Assembly (NCBI RefSeq): GCF_041429785.1
Contig: NZ_CP163423.1
Location: 2,480,001 to 2,544,000 of the forward strand
DNA length: 64,000 bases
Reading direction: 5' to 3'
From: Fretibacter rubidus
GTDB lineage: Bacteria > Pseudomonadota > Alphaproteobacteria > Caulobacterales > Maricaulaceae
The position numbers and the translations under genes are program-made. Positions within the stretch are counted from its first letter, which is position 1. Every line of letters starts with the position of its first letter. The notes beneath the pieces were generated by a model. It was not told the origin of the DNA, searched no databases, and worked only from the letters and a program-made list of their open reading frames with translations. Shown here piece by piece: positions 9,066-17,377 of the stretch.

Positions 9066-10582
9066 CCGATAAACAGATTAAAAACATCGTTATTATTGGT
9101 GGCGGCACAGCAGGGTGGATGGCTGCTGCGGCGCTGTCCAAAATCATGGGGCGTTCGAATATTAAAATCTATTTGGTTGAAAGCGAAGCCATTGGAACGG
9201 TCGGTGTTGGAGAAGCCACCATCCCCCAAATTGCGCTATTTAATGACCTGCTGGGCATTAATGAAAACGAGTTTATGGCCAAGACCCAAGCCACGTTTAA
9301 ACTGGGCATCGAATTTAAAGATTGGTCCGCGAAAGGCGATAGCTATATCCACCCATTTGGAGGTTACGGAGTGGATATGGAAGGCATTCACTTCCACCAT
9401 TTCTGGCTCCGTTTAAAATCAGTTATGGGTAATATTCCACCGCTGTCAGATTTCTGCCTGCAAGCTTATGGGGCCGCGCGAAACAAGTTTACCCGCCCGA
9501 TGGATGTGCCGCGCTCACCGCTGTCTAAAATCCATTATGCCTTTCAATTTGATGCGGGACTTTACGCAAAGTTCTTACGCGAGCTATCTGAAAAAAATGG
9601 TGTCACGCGCACGGAAGGACGGGTCACAAACGTTGTCCAAGATGGTGCAACAGGTCATATTACCTCTGTCACCCTAGAGGACGGCACAGACATTAAAGGT
9701 GACTTCTTTATCGACTGCACTGGCTTTATCGGGCTGCTGATTTCTAAAACTCTGGGCGTTGGATATGATGATTGGTCAGAGCACTTACCTGTTAATCGCG
9801 CCGTGGCCATTGCATGTCGTCAAGCGGATGACCCTATACCTTATACCCGCGCCACAGCGCGCGATGCCGGCTGGCAATGGCGCATTCCACTGCAACACCG
9901 CCTAGGCAATGGCTATGTTTATTGCGATAGATTTCTGACCCCTGAGCAAGCAGAAGCGGATTTACGTGAAACATTAGAAGGTGAGCCGCTGGCCCCTGCT
10001 AAGCACCTAAAATTTACGACAGGGATACGGGATAAAGTCTGGCATAAAAACTGCCTTGCCTTGGGCTTATCGGCAGGCTTCATGGAACCGCTAGAGAGTA
10101 CTTCTATTCATTTGATCCAAACGGGATTATCGCGCCTTATGTCAAACTTTCCAGATATGGATTTTGATAACAGTGTCATTGATTATTACAATGAACGCAC
10201 GCGCAATGAATATATCCGCGTGCGAGATTTCCTCGTTCTACATTACAAAGCTAGCACCCGCGATGACACACCGTTTTGGCGGCATGTTCAAAGCCTACCT
10301 GTCAGTGATAAATTAGCGCAAAAAATGGATGTGTTCAAATCTACAGGTCGTGTATTTCGCGAAGATAATGAGCTATTTAATGAGACCAGCTGGCTGGCTG
10401 TCATGCATGGTCAAAAGCTGGAACCCAAGAGCTACCACCCCGTTGTCCATGTCCTATCAGACGCCGAGATTAAACAGAGGCTAGAAGAGATACGCGCCAC
10501 AGTGATTAATTCTGAAAAAGTGATGCCCCGTCATATTGATTACATCAATGAGCACTGCAAAGCCGAGAGTGAGCGTTTTTAA
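9062..10582 (+). CDS. Flavin-dependent tryptophan-halogenase family protein 4
   Basis: A 506-residue last member of the array, with GGGTAGW at about 13-19, GVGEAT, FKLGIEFKDW with the family lysine, GWQWRIPLQHR and MEPLESTSIH. All expected catalytic residues are present. The start ATG at 9062 overlaps the previous stop by 4 bp. The array ends here: the oppositely oriented esterase lipoprotein terminates 4 bp later. Proteins 1, 3 and 4 are full-length and apparently functional, so the locus may encode three halogenases of different site or substrate specificity plus one inactive relative. Confidence 0.9.
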   Translation: MTDKQIKNIVIIGGGTAGWMAAAALSKIMGRSNIKIYLVESEAIGTVGVGEATIPQIALFNDLLGINENEFMAKTQATFKLGIEFKDWSAKGDSYIHPFGGYGVDMEGIHFHHFWLRLKSVMGNIPPLSDFCLQAYGAARNKFTRPMDVPRSPLSKIHYAFQFDAGLYAKFLRELSEKNGVTRTEGRVTNVVQDGATGHITSVTLEDGTDIKGDFFIDCTGFIGLLISKTLGVGYDDWSEHLPVNRAVAIACRQADDPIPYTRATARDAGWQWRIPLQHRLGNGYVYCDRFLTPEQAEADLRETLEGEPLAPAKHLKFTTGIRDKVWHKNCLALGLSAGFMEPLESTSIHLIQTGLSRLMSNFPDMDFDNSVIDYYNERTRNEYIRVRDFLVLHYKASTRDDTPFWRHVQSLPVSDKLAQKMDVFKSTGRVFREDNELFNETSWLAVMHGQKLEPKSYHPVVHVLSDAEIKQRLEEIRATVINSEKVMPRHIDYINEHCKAESERF

Positions 10583-10586
10583 TTAA

Positions 10587-12287
10587 TTAGTCCAGATGGG
10601 GCCTTAACTGCTCAGCCCAAAGGGCGTAGCCTGCATCATTCAGATGTAAGCCGTCATAGGTCAGTGTCGGGTCCAATGTACCGTCATCAGCGGAAAACTC
10701 ATCCGTTAAATCAATCCAGGTCACACCCGCTTGCACGGCATTCTCACGCAAAGACTTATTCATCGTATGAACCTCATCGCGCTTATCAATGTCCCGCGGT
10801 AGAATGGACTGCACGTATATATCTGCCTTTGGAAAGCGCTTTTTCAAAATCTCTATCAGAGTTTTATAATTTGCCTTTATGTCGGTTTTTGCGACGCCCC
10901 AGCTTAGGTCATTGGTGCCAATCATGACAAAAATCTTATTTGGGTTATGGCGGGATATTTGCGGCATACGCGCAAGAACGCCCGCCGTCGTATCCCAACC
11001 CACACCATGATTTGTAAGGGACCTGACTGGTAGTAAATCCTCACGGCCCAACCAGCCTTCCGTGATGCTATCACCAATTAACATGACGCCGTTCTTGATG
11101 ATTGGGGCGCCGTCAATAGCCTGAACACGGTTTTTAAAATGCGTTTGACCGTCTTTGGGCAAGTCAGGCGGCGTAATCATGGGCAACGCCGTGCGTAAAT
11201 CCCAGCCCGTTTGCTGAGTGATATGCACAGACAATTCGCGCGCTATTTTGGCCATGCTGTCACGACCTGGGTGGCTATTACAGCTCCATTTTATACCTGT
11301 ATTTGACAGGCTTACATCAAGAGTCGAAATTTCATTATCCGCCATTGCATCCATAGCAAAATCAATGCCGTCGCGAATAGCCGCCCCTTTTTCACCGCCC
11401 AAGAGCGGGCCGTTCACCGTTACGATATGCGCCGCAGGAAAGCGCGTGCGAAAGTTACGTAACATGTGCAGATAGCCACTGCGAAATTTATCGCGCCCCG
11501 GATTTATCACCGACCAATCATTGGTGCCCAAAGTGGTAACAATCACGTCAGGCGTGAATTTGGAATGATCCCAGAGCGGGCCAGCCACATCATCAGGCAG
11601 CGCATAATCAATTTGCATTGGCATGACGGGGGCAGGGTTGGCGTCCCAATTATGCACCACACCTCGGCCTGATATTGCAATCAATTGCGCCTCTGCCGCA
11701 AGGGTGTCTGCCGTCAGACTAGCGTAAGCTTGCAAAGGCGCATTCGTGCTAGGGTCGTACTCGCAGTCTTTTGTTGTGCCGCGCACACCAAACCCCGCCG
11801 TAATACTATCACCCATGAACAATATTTTTCGGTTTGGGCGATCACGATTGAGAAGGCGTCCGTCTATCATCGACGCGCGAATTGTGAACAGTCCTGTATC
11901 AAACACTTCTGTTCGGCGAGTAACAGAGACGTCAAAATTAGCTGACTTGGTCACGTCGACTACCGAGTAACGATGAACCCCAGCCTTTAGCTTTAGCGGT
12001 GTGTGTTCTTGACCATTGATGACGACATCCATGATACCGTGACCGTCATCTTCAATCTCTATTGAAAATGTCTGGCCGTGAAAGGACAACGCAAGCCCAG
12101 AGCCTGGCCACCCCATTTTTAAGCCGTCATCCGTTGCCACGTGACGCCCCAAAACGGTGAGTTTTTCATTATCAAAGGAAATAAGTTTTTCAGTCGTTGC
12201 AGAACCACAGGCCGAGGCGATCACTGCCAAAGCTATTAGAAAAAACCGTATAAAAAAAGCGAGGGTAGGTCGTGCGCTTAACTGCAT
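10587..12287 (-). CDS. Two-domain esterase lipoprotein: CE2-like plus second SGNH hydrolase
   Basis: A 566-residue exported protein with lipobox ASAC (Cys27). Residues of roughly 40-140 look like the jelly-roll of carbohydrate esterase family 2. An SGNH esterase domain follows, with FMGDSITAGFG, TLGTNDWS and a C-terminal HPGRDS carrying the candidate His. A second, separate SGNH/GDSL domain begins near residue 370, with MLIGDSITEGW, IGTNDLSWG and DGLHLNDAG supplying Asp and His. CE2 enzymes deacetylate xylan- and mannan-type sugars, which fits the xylose genes nearby. The second domain resembles GDSL lipases/acetylhydrolases. It lies 39 bp downstream of the sugar permease, on the same strand, and is probably co-transcribed. 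A fusion of two esterase modules is unusual. Confidence 0.85.
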   Translation of the reverse strand: MQLSARPTLAFFIRFFLIALAVIASACGSATTEKLISFDNEKLTVLGRHVATDDGLKMGWPGSGLALSFHGQTFSIEIEDDGHGIMDVVINGQEHTPLKLKAGVHRYSVVDVTKSANFDVSVTRRTEVFDTGLFTIRASMIDGRLLNRDRPNRKILFMGDSITAGFGVRGTTKDCEYDPSTNAPLQAYASLTADTLAAEAQLIAISGRGVVHNWDANPAPVMPMQIDYALPDDVAGPLWDHSKFTPDVIVTTLGTNDWSVINPGRDKFRSGYLHMLRNFRTRFPAAHIVTVNGPLLGGEKGAAIRDGIDFAMDAMADNEISTLDVSLSNTGIKWSCNSHPGRDSMAKIARELSVHITQQTGWDLRTALPMITPPDLPKDGQTHFKNRVQAIDGAPIIKNGVMLIGDSITEGWLGREDLLPVRSLTNHGVGWDTTAGVLARMPQISRHNPNKIFVMIGTNDLSWGVAKTDIKANYKTLIEILKKRFPKADIYVQSILPRDIDKRDEVHTMNKSLRENAVQAGVTWIDLTDEFSADDGTLDPTLTYDGLHLNDAGYALWAEQLRPHLD

Positions 12288-12326
12288 TTATCTACCCTCG
12301 CTATCGCTTTATTATGGGGAGAGGCT

Positions 12327-13739
12327 CTAGCCTTGCATGTCCTCAAGTTCCATCCCTTTTGTCTCCGAGACACCTTTGATAACAAAGAAGATAGAGAGGA
12401 AGGCGAAGGCGGCATAAATACCAAATGACGCTGCAAGACCGATGGAGCCAAGCATCACTGGGAATGACAGCGTCACAAGGAAGTTAGCCATCCACTGTGC
12501 AAATCCTGCAACCGCCAAGGCTGAACCGCGGATTTGATTGGGGAACATTTCACCAAGCAGCACCCACATCACAGGGCCCCACGTCATGTTAAAGAAGAAC
12601 ACATAAGCCATAGCCGCATAAAGCGCAGTGCGTCCCATATTATCGCTTAGCACCAAGGCGTCATTGACCAACTCGCCCGATGAAAAGGCATAAGCGACAA
12701 TGGCTAGCATAATTGACATACCGATAGAACCAATCAGCAAGAACGGCTTACGACCAAATCTATCAATGAGGAACAATGTGATGAGCGTCGCGAAAATTGA
12801 CATCACACCCATAAAGACATTTTGCTTAAGCGCGTCAGCCTCTGTAAAGCCGGCTGCTTCCCACATCACGGCACCGTAATAGAAGATCACGTTGATACCG
12901 ACTAATTGCTGGAACACAGCCAAACCAATACCAACCCAAACGATTGGACGTAATCCGCCGCCGCTCGTCTTTAATAAATCCGACAACCGTGGTTTATGGT
13001 CACTTGCGAGAGACGCTTTAATTTCGTTGATTTTATTGGCAGCCACATCGCTACCAAATAGCCGTGTCATTGATGCAAGCGCACCAGGTTCATCGCCTTT
13101 CACCATTAAATAACGCGGGCTTTTGGGAATGAAAAACAGCAGGATTAGGAACAAAAAGGCAGGGGCCAATTCAACCCAAAACATCCAGCGCCATGTTTCA
13201 TGACCATTAAAAATTTCCGTGGCCCCACCCGATGCACCTGCGAGGTAGTAATTCGAGAAAAACGCAGCCGTTAGACCCACAACAATGGCAATCTGTTGAA
13301 TGGAAGCCAGACCGCCGCGTAAATGGGCTGGTGCAATTTCAGAAATATAAGCTGGAGCCATGACCGATGCTGCGCCAACAGCCAAACCGCCAAAAATACG
13401 AAAAATAATAAAGCTGCCCGAACTGCCTGCGATACCAGAGCCCCAAGCGGATATTATAAAGAAAACCGCTGCAATCATCATCATATTACGACGACCATAT
13501 TGATCGGATAACTTGCCCGCAAAAAATGCACCGACAGCACAACCAAGCAGCATAGAGGCTACATTTAGCCCACTGGCAAAATTCTCTGCGTTAAAGGCCG
13601 CATCAAGGCCTTTAACGGTGCCGTTAATAACCCCGCTGTCAAAGCCAAATAGAAAGCCGCCTAGCGTTGCGACAAGGCAAATTAGGACAATGAATCCTAT
13701 GTTACCCGACTGTTTTGAACTGGTCGATGTATCTGACAT
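12327..13739 (-). CDS. Sugar porter, major facilitator superfamily
   Basis: A 470-residue inner-membrane permease with about 12 predicted membrane segments. Sugar-porter signatures are GFLFGFDSGVINGT in helix 1, DQYGRRN in the first cytoplasmic loop, PKSPRYLM after helix 6, QQLVGINVIFYY in helix 7, and DRFGRKP in the second half. Relatives (XylE, GalP, Glf types) import xylose, glucose or galactose by proton symport or facilitated diffusion. Adjacent xylose and glucose catabolic genes suggest one of these sugars. The start ATG at 13739 follows GGGGATAGAG. A LacI-type operator lies 42 bp upstream, so expression is probably derepressed by the sugar sensed by the neighbouring LacI protein. Confidence 0.93.
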   Translation of the reverse strand: MSDTSTSSKQSGNIGFIVLICLVATLGGFLFGFDSGVINGTVKGLDAAFNAENFASGLNVASMLLGCAVGAFFAGKLSDQYGRRNMMMIAAVFFIISAWGSGIAGSSGSFIIFRIFGGLAVGAASVMAPAYISEIAPAHLRGGLASIQQIAIVVGLTAAFFSNYYLAGASGGATEIFNGHETWRWMFWVELAPAFLFLILLFFIPKSPRYLMVKGDEPGALASMTRLFGSDVAANKINEIKASLASDHKPRLSDLLKTSGGGLRPIVWVGIGLAVFQQLVGINVIFYYGAVMWEAAGFTEADALKQNVFMGVMSIFATLITLFLIDRFGRKPFLLIGSIGMSIMLAIVAYAFSSGELVNDALVLSDNMGRTALYAAMAYVFFFNMTWGPVMWVLLGEMFPNQIRGSALAVAGFAQWMANFLVTLSFPVMLGSIGLAASFGIYAAFAFLSIFFVIKGVSETKGMELEDMQG

Positions 13740-13781
13740 CTCTATCCCCTTTATATTTATTTACCCTAAGCAATGCCAAAA

Positions 13782-13795
13782 TGACAAGGTTGTCA
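13782..13795. promoter_or_regulatory. LacI-type operator upstream of sugar permease
   Basis: TGACAAGGTTGTCA has 6-bp inverted arms and a GG centre. It is 42 bp before the permease start. The same 14-mer occurs twice in the lacI/GH3 intergenic region. Confidence 0.75.
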
Positions 13796-13820
13796 ATCGT
13801 TTTCACGGACAATGACGACT

Positions 13821-14819
13821 TTAGTTCGGGATAAACGGCCCTGTAGAATCACGGATGACCAATTCATGCGGTAGTTTAACGACGATTTCTTCATCGCTAT
13901 CTTGCCGTCTTTTTTGATCAAGAAGGGCAATCGCCTTTTGGCTCATATCGCGGGTGGCTTGGTGCAATGTAGTCAAAGCAGGGTAAATCACCCGCGCCAC
14001 GGGACTGTCATCAAACCCAGTTACCGACAGCTTTTCAGGCACGCGAATATTACGGCGATAAGCTGCGGCAAGACACCCTGCCGCCATTTCGTCATTGCTG
14101 GCAAATATCGCTGACGGGCGGTTTTCTAGCGCCAAAAGACGCTCTGAAAGCGTAAGCCCCGATGCATAAGTGAAGTCGCCGCGCTCTATGATGTCATTAT
14201 CAAAAGCTATACCCGCTGCCTGCAAAGCGTCGCAATAGCCCTTATAACGGCGCAAGCTGGCCTCATGGTCTTGCGGTCCGCAAATAAAACCAATGCGTCT
14301 ATGACCAAGGCCAATCAAATAATTTGTCATATCCACCGCCGCTGCACGGTCATCAATACCGACCTGGTTGCTGCCTGCCACAGACCGCTCGGTGCCGATA
14401 CGCACAAAGGGCACGCGCGCAGCATTCAATCGTGCAATAATTTTTGGGTCGTCGGATTGCGGCGGCGTTAGGATAGCGCCGAGCAAACCATCCTGCGCGG
14501 CGAGCCGTTCTATGGCACCGTTTTTTTCAGGGTCTTCAACAACCAGTGTGAAACCTGCGTCTTGGCATCCTGCCATGGCACCAATTTGCACATCCTGGGC
14601 ATAGCTGCGCGAGGGATTATTCAAAAACAGTGCCACCAAATGCGGCGTCTTAGAGCGCAATCGCCGGGCGGCACTGTTAACCCGATAATTTAAGGCCTGG
14701 GCAGCCTGCAAAACTTTATCTTTGGTTTCGGGGCGCACATTTGATTCGCCGTTCAGCACACGGGAGACCGTTTTGAACGACACCCCAGCCTGTTTTGCGA
14801 CATCAATTATCGTTGTCAT
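13821..14819 (-). CDS. LacI-family transcriptional regulator 1
   Basis: A 332-residue repressor. The N-terminal helix-turn-helix reads IDVAKQAGVSFKTVSRVLNG, and the hinge helix follows at about residues 46-60 (NSAARRLRSK). A periplasmic-binding-protein-like effector domain occupies the rest (FICGPQDHEASLRRYKG, ASNDEMAAG, SVTGFDDS). The effector is probably a sugar or sugar phosphate released from the glycan handled by the island. It is transcribed away from the GH3-xylB-xylA operon. The shared intergenic region carries two copies of an operator that also precedes the permease gene, so autoregulation together with control of both flanking operons is likely. The ATG at 14819 follows GGGGATAG. 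Confidence 0.9.
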   Translation of the reverse strand: MTTIIDVAKQAGVSFKTVSRVLNGESNVRPETKDKVLQAAQALNYRVNSAARRLRSKTPHLVALFLNNPSRSYAQDVQIGAMAGCQDAGFTLVVEDPEKNGAIERLAAQDGLLGAILTPPQSDDPKIIARLNAARVPFVRIGTERSVAGSNQVGIDDRAAAVDMTNYLIGLGHRRIGFICGPQDHEASLRRYKGYCDALQAAGIAFDNDIIERGDFTYASGLTLSERLLALENRPSAIFASNDEMAAGCLAAAYRRNIRVPEKLSVTGFDDSPVARVIYPALTTLHQATRDMSQKAIALLDQKRRQDSDEEIVVKLPHELVIRDSTGPFIPN

Positions 14820-14862
14820 AATCTATCCCCATAACAACGACGCTAGCCGAATTAAATGTGAA

Positions 14863-14876
14863 TGACAACCTTGTCA
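14863..14876. promoter_or_regulatory. LacI-type operator, lacI-proximal copy
   Basis: TGACAACCTTGTCA, whose reverse complement is identical to the 13782 and 14884 sites. It lies 43 bp before the lacI start, and its centre is 21 bp (two helical turns) from the centre of the next copy. Confidence 0.78.
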
Positions 14877-14880
14877 TAAA

Positions 14881-14900
14881 AATTGACAAGGTTGTCAATT
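14881..14900. promoter_or_regulatory. LacI-type operator, GH3-proximal copy
   Basis: AATTGACAAGGTTGTCAATT is a palindrome with 9-bp arms and a GG centre, the best copy in the window. It lies about 50 bp before the GH3 start and on the same helical face as the 14863 site, consistent with cooperative binding by a LacI dimer pair. Confidence 0.8.
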
Positions 14901-14948
14901 TCGCTTAGCCCTGATGAAAATAGTGATTTTTGAGGAAAATAGGGGATT

Positions 14949-17375
14949 ATGATGTCGAGACTATCCACTCTGATTTTAACACGCTGTGCTGTGATGGCAC
15001 TGACCGCTTGTACCGCCCAAGGTCCCGTCTCTGACAAGGCTACTACCGATAGTCACGTTAAAGGGGCCATGGACACCCTGCCCGTCGTCACCACATCGAC
15101 ATCCGACCGCGTTAATCAACTTCTGGCGGATATGACACTAGACGAAAAACTCGCACAAATCAGCTGCATTTGGTTTGACAAAGCCAAAGTATTAGAAACG
15201 GACGGCAGCTTTAATCCAGAGAAAATGAAGGCAGAATTTCCGCACGGTATTGGATGCTTTGCTCGCCCACAAGACACCTTTGGCATGGAAGAACAAGCCG
15301 CAGACCGCGACCCTAATGACAGCTCTGTTGTTCGGCGCATGTCGGCGCGCACACCATCAGAGACTGTTGCCTTAATTAATGATATTCAAAAATGGCATAT
15401 TGAGGAAACACGTCACGGTATACCAACTATGTTCCACGAAGAAGGCCTACATGGTTTTCAGGGGCGCTACGCCACGTCATTTCCGCAATCTATCGCGCTG
15501 GCTGCGACCTTTGATACGGACCTTGTCAAAGAAGTCTATTCTGTTACCGCGCGTGAAATTCGCGTGCGAGGCGCGCATCATGTGCTCTCGCCCGTTGTTG
15601 ATATTGCCCTTGATCCGCGTTGGGGTCGTATTGAGGAAACCTTTGGCGAGGACCCTTATCTTGTGTCGCGTATGGGTGTTGCGGCAATTAACGGTTTTCA
15701 AGGCGACGGATTTCCCATCGCTGATGACAAAGTTCTAACCACACTGAAGCATATGACAGGTCACGGACAACCCGAAGCCGGTATGAATGTCGGGCCGAGC
15801 CAAGTATCAGAGCGCGTTTTGCGCGAGACATTCTTCCCACCCTTTGAAGCGGCCGTGAAAGAAGCAGGTGCGGCATCTGTCATGGCAAGCTATAATGAAA
15901 TTGACGGCATTCCGTCCCATGCCAATCCGTGGCTTTTAAATGATATCCTGCGCGGCGAATGGGGGTTTGACGGCGTTGTGGTCGCTGATTACTTCGCCAT
16001 TAACGAGCTAGAGCGTCGTCACCACATTGTTGATAATTTGGCGGACGCTGGCGCGATTGCACTGCGCTCTGGCGTTGATATTGAGCTCCCTGACGGGGTG
16101 GCTTATTATCAATTGAAGGAAAAAATCGAAGCGGGCGAATTTGACGTAAAATATGTCGATCAAGCTGTCCGCCGTATGTTGGAAATGAAAGAGCGCGGCA
16201 ATGTCTTTGACACGCCTTTCGCTGACGGCGAAGCGGCAGATGCCCTCACGGGTAACGCAGAGGCCCGCGCCCTTGCCACAACCGCAGCACATAAAGGCGC
16301 TGTGCTTTTAAAAAACGAAGGCGGTCTTCTTCCGCTCGATGCGTCTAAATATAATAAAATCGCCGTCATCGGCCCTAATGCCGCCATTACTGTGCTGGGC
16401 GGATATAGCGACGAACCCCGCCAGACGATTTCTATTCTTGATGGTATCACAGCCAAAGTCGGCGCCGACAAAGTCGTCCACGCCCAAGGCGTGACGCTGA
16501 CTGATAATCGCTCTTGGTGGGATGACGCGGTTAACCTGACCGACCGCGATCAGAACCTGTCTGATATTTACAAAGCTGTTTCCGTCGCGAAAGACGCAGA
16601 CTTAATCATTCTAGCTATCGGCGGGGATGAAAGCACATCGCGCGAAGCGTGGAATGAGCAACATATGGGTGACCGCAATGATATTACCCTTATCGGCGAA
16701 CAAAAGGAACTTATCGACGCCCTAGCCGCGACCGGGAAGCCGATGGCTACTGTCGTTATTTCGGGCCGTCCGCTGTCACTGGCTAATGTCGAGGATAAAT
16801 TACCTGCCATTTTATATGGCTGGATTTTGGGTCAAGAAACAGGCACAGCGGTTGCGGATATTTTGTTTGGTGACGTTAATCCCTCTGGCAAAATGCCTGT
16901 AACGGTGCCCCGCACCGTCGGACAAATCCCAGCGTTTTACAATCATAAGCCCACGGCACGCCGCGGCTATGCTTTTGCTGACGCCAGCCCGCTTTATGCA
17001 TTTGGTTATGGCCTGTCTTACACGACATTTGAGATATCAGAGCCTAGCCTGTCTGCCGCGACAATTGCGCCTGACGGAACAACGAGCGTCTCTGTCTCTG
17101 TGACGAACACGGGCGATGTTGCGGGCGACGAAGTTGTGCAGCTATATATCCGCGACAAGGTCAGTTCCGTGACCCGCCCTGTCAAAGAGCTAAAAGGTTT
17201 TGCCCGCGTAAGCCTTGCACCTGGCGAGACAAAGACCGTGAGTTTGCCTATCATCAAAGACGCGTTGCAATTTTTCAACCGTGATATGGTGCGTGTCGTC
17301 GAGCCTGGTGAATTTGACATCATGGTCGGCAATAGTTCTGATAATGTGAAAACGACAACGCTGACTGTGAAATAG
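14949..17375 (+). CDS. GH3 beta-xylosidase/beta-glucosidase lipoprotein
   Basis: An 808-residue exported enzyme with lipobox LTAC (Cys21). Landmarks are the N-terminal TIM barrel with HEEGLHGF and LSPVVDIALDPRWGR, the LKHMTGHGQPE loop, and GVVVADYFAINEL whose Asp is the predicted nucleophile. The alpha/beta sandwich (KIAVIGPNA, GWILGQETG, PSGKMPVTVPR) and a C-terminal fibronectin-III-like domain (VTNTGDVAGDEVVQLYI) complete the long GH3 form. The role is exo-hydrolysis of periplasmic oligosaccharides. The gene ends 2 bp before xylB and 1.5 kb before xylA, so release of xylose (beta-xylosidase activity) is favoured over glucose. Two adjacent ATG codons (14949, 14952) are possible starts behind AGGGGATT. 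Paired LacI operators precede it. Confidence 0.92.
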   Translation: MMSRLSTLILTRCAVMALTACTAQGPVSDKATTDSHVKGAMDTLPVVTTSTSDRVNQLLADMTLDEKLAQISCIWFDKAKVLETDGSFNPEKMKAEFPHGIGCFARPQDTFGMEEQAADRDPNDSSVVRRMSARTPSETVALINDIQKWHIEETRHGIPTMFHEEGLHGFQGRYATSFPQSIALAATFDTDLVKEVYSVTAREIRVRGAHHVLSPVVDIALDPRWGRIEETFGEDPYLVSRMGVAAINGFQGDGFPIADDKVLTTLKHMTGHGQPEAGMNVGPSQVSERVLRETFFPPFEAAVKEAGAASVMASYNEIDGIPSHANPWLLNDILRGEWGFDGVVVADYFAINELERRHHIVDNLADAGAIALRSGVDIELPDGVAYYQLKEKIEAGEFDVKYVDQAVRRMLEMKERGNVFDTPFADGEAADALTGNAEARALATTAAHKGAVLLKNEGGLLPLDASKYNKIAVIGPNAAITVLGGYSDEPRQTISILDGITAKVGADKVVHAQGVTLTDNRSWWDDAVNLTDRDQNLSDIYKAVSVAKDADLIILAIGGDESTSREAWNEQHMGDRNDITLIGEQKELIDALAATGKPMATVVISGRPLSLANVEDKLPAILYGWILGQETGTAVADILFGDVNPSGKMPVTVPRTVGQIPAFYNHKPTARRGYAFADASPLYAFGYGLSYTTFEISEPSLSAATIAPDGTTSVSVSVTNTGDVAGDEVVQLYIRDKVSSVTRPVKELKGFARVSLAPGETKTVSLPIIKDALQFFNRDMVRVVEPGEFDIMVGNSSDNVKTTTLTVK

Positions 17376-17377
17376 TC

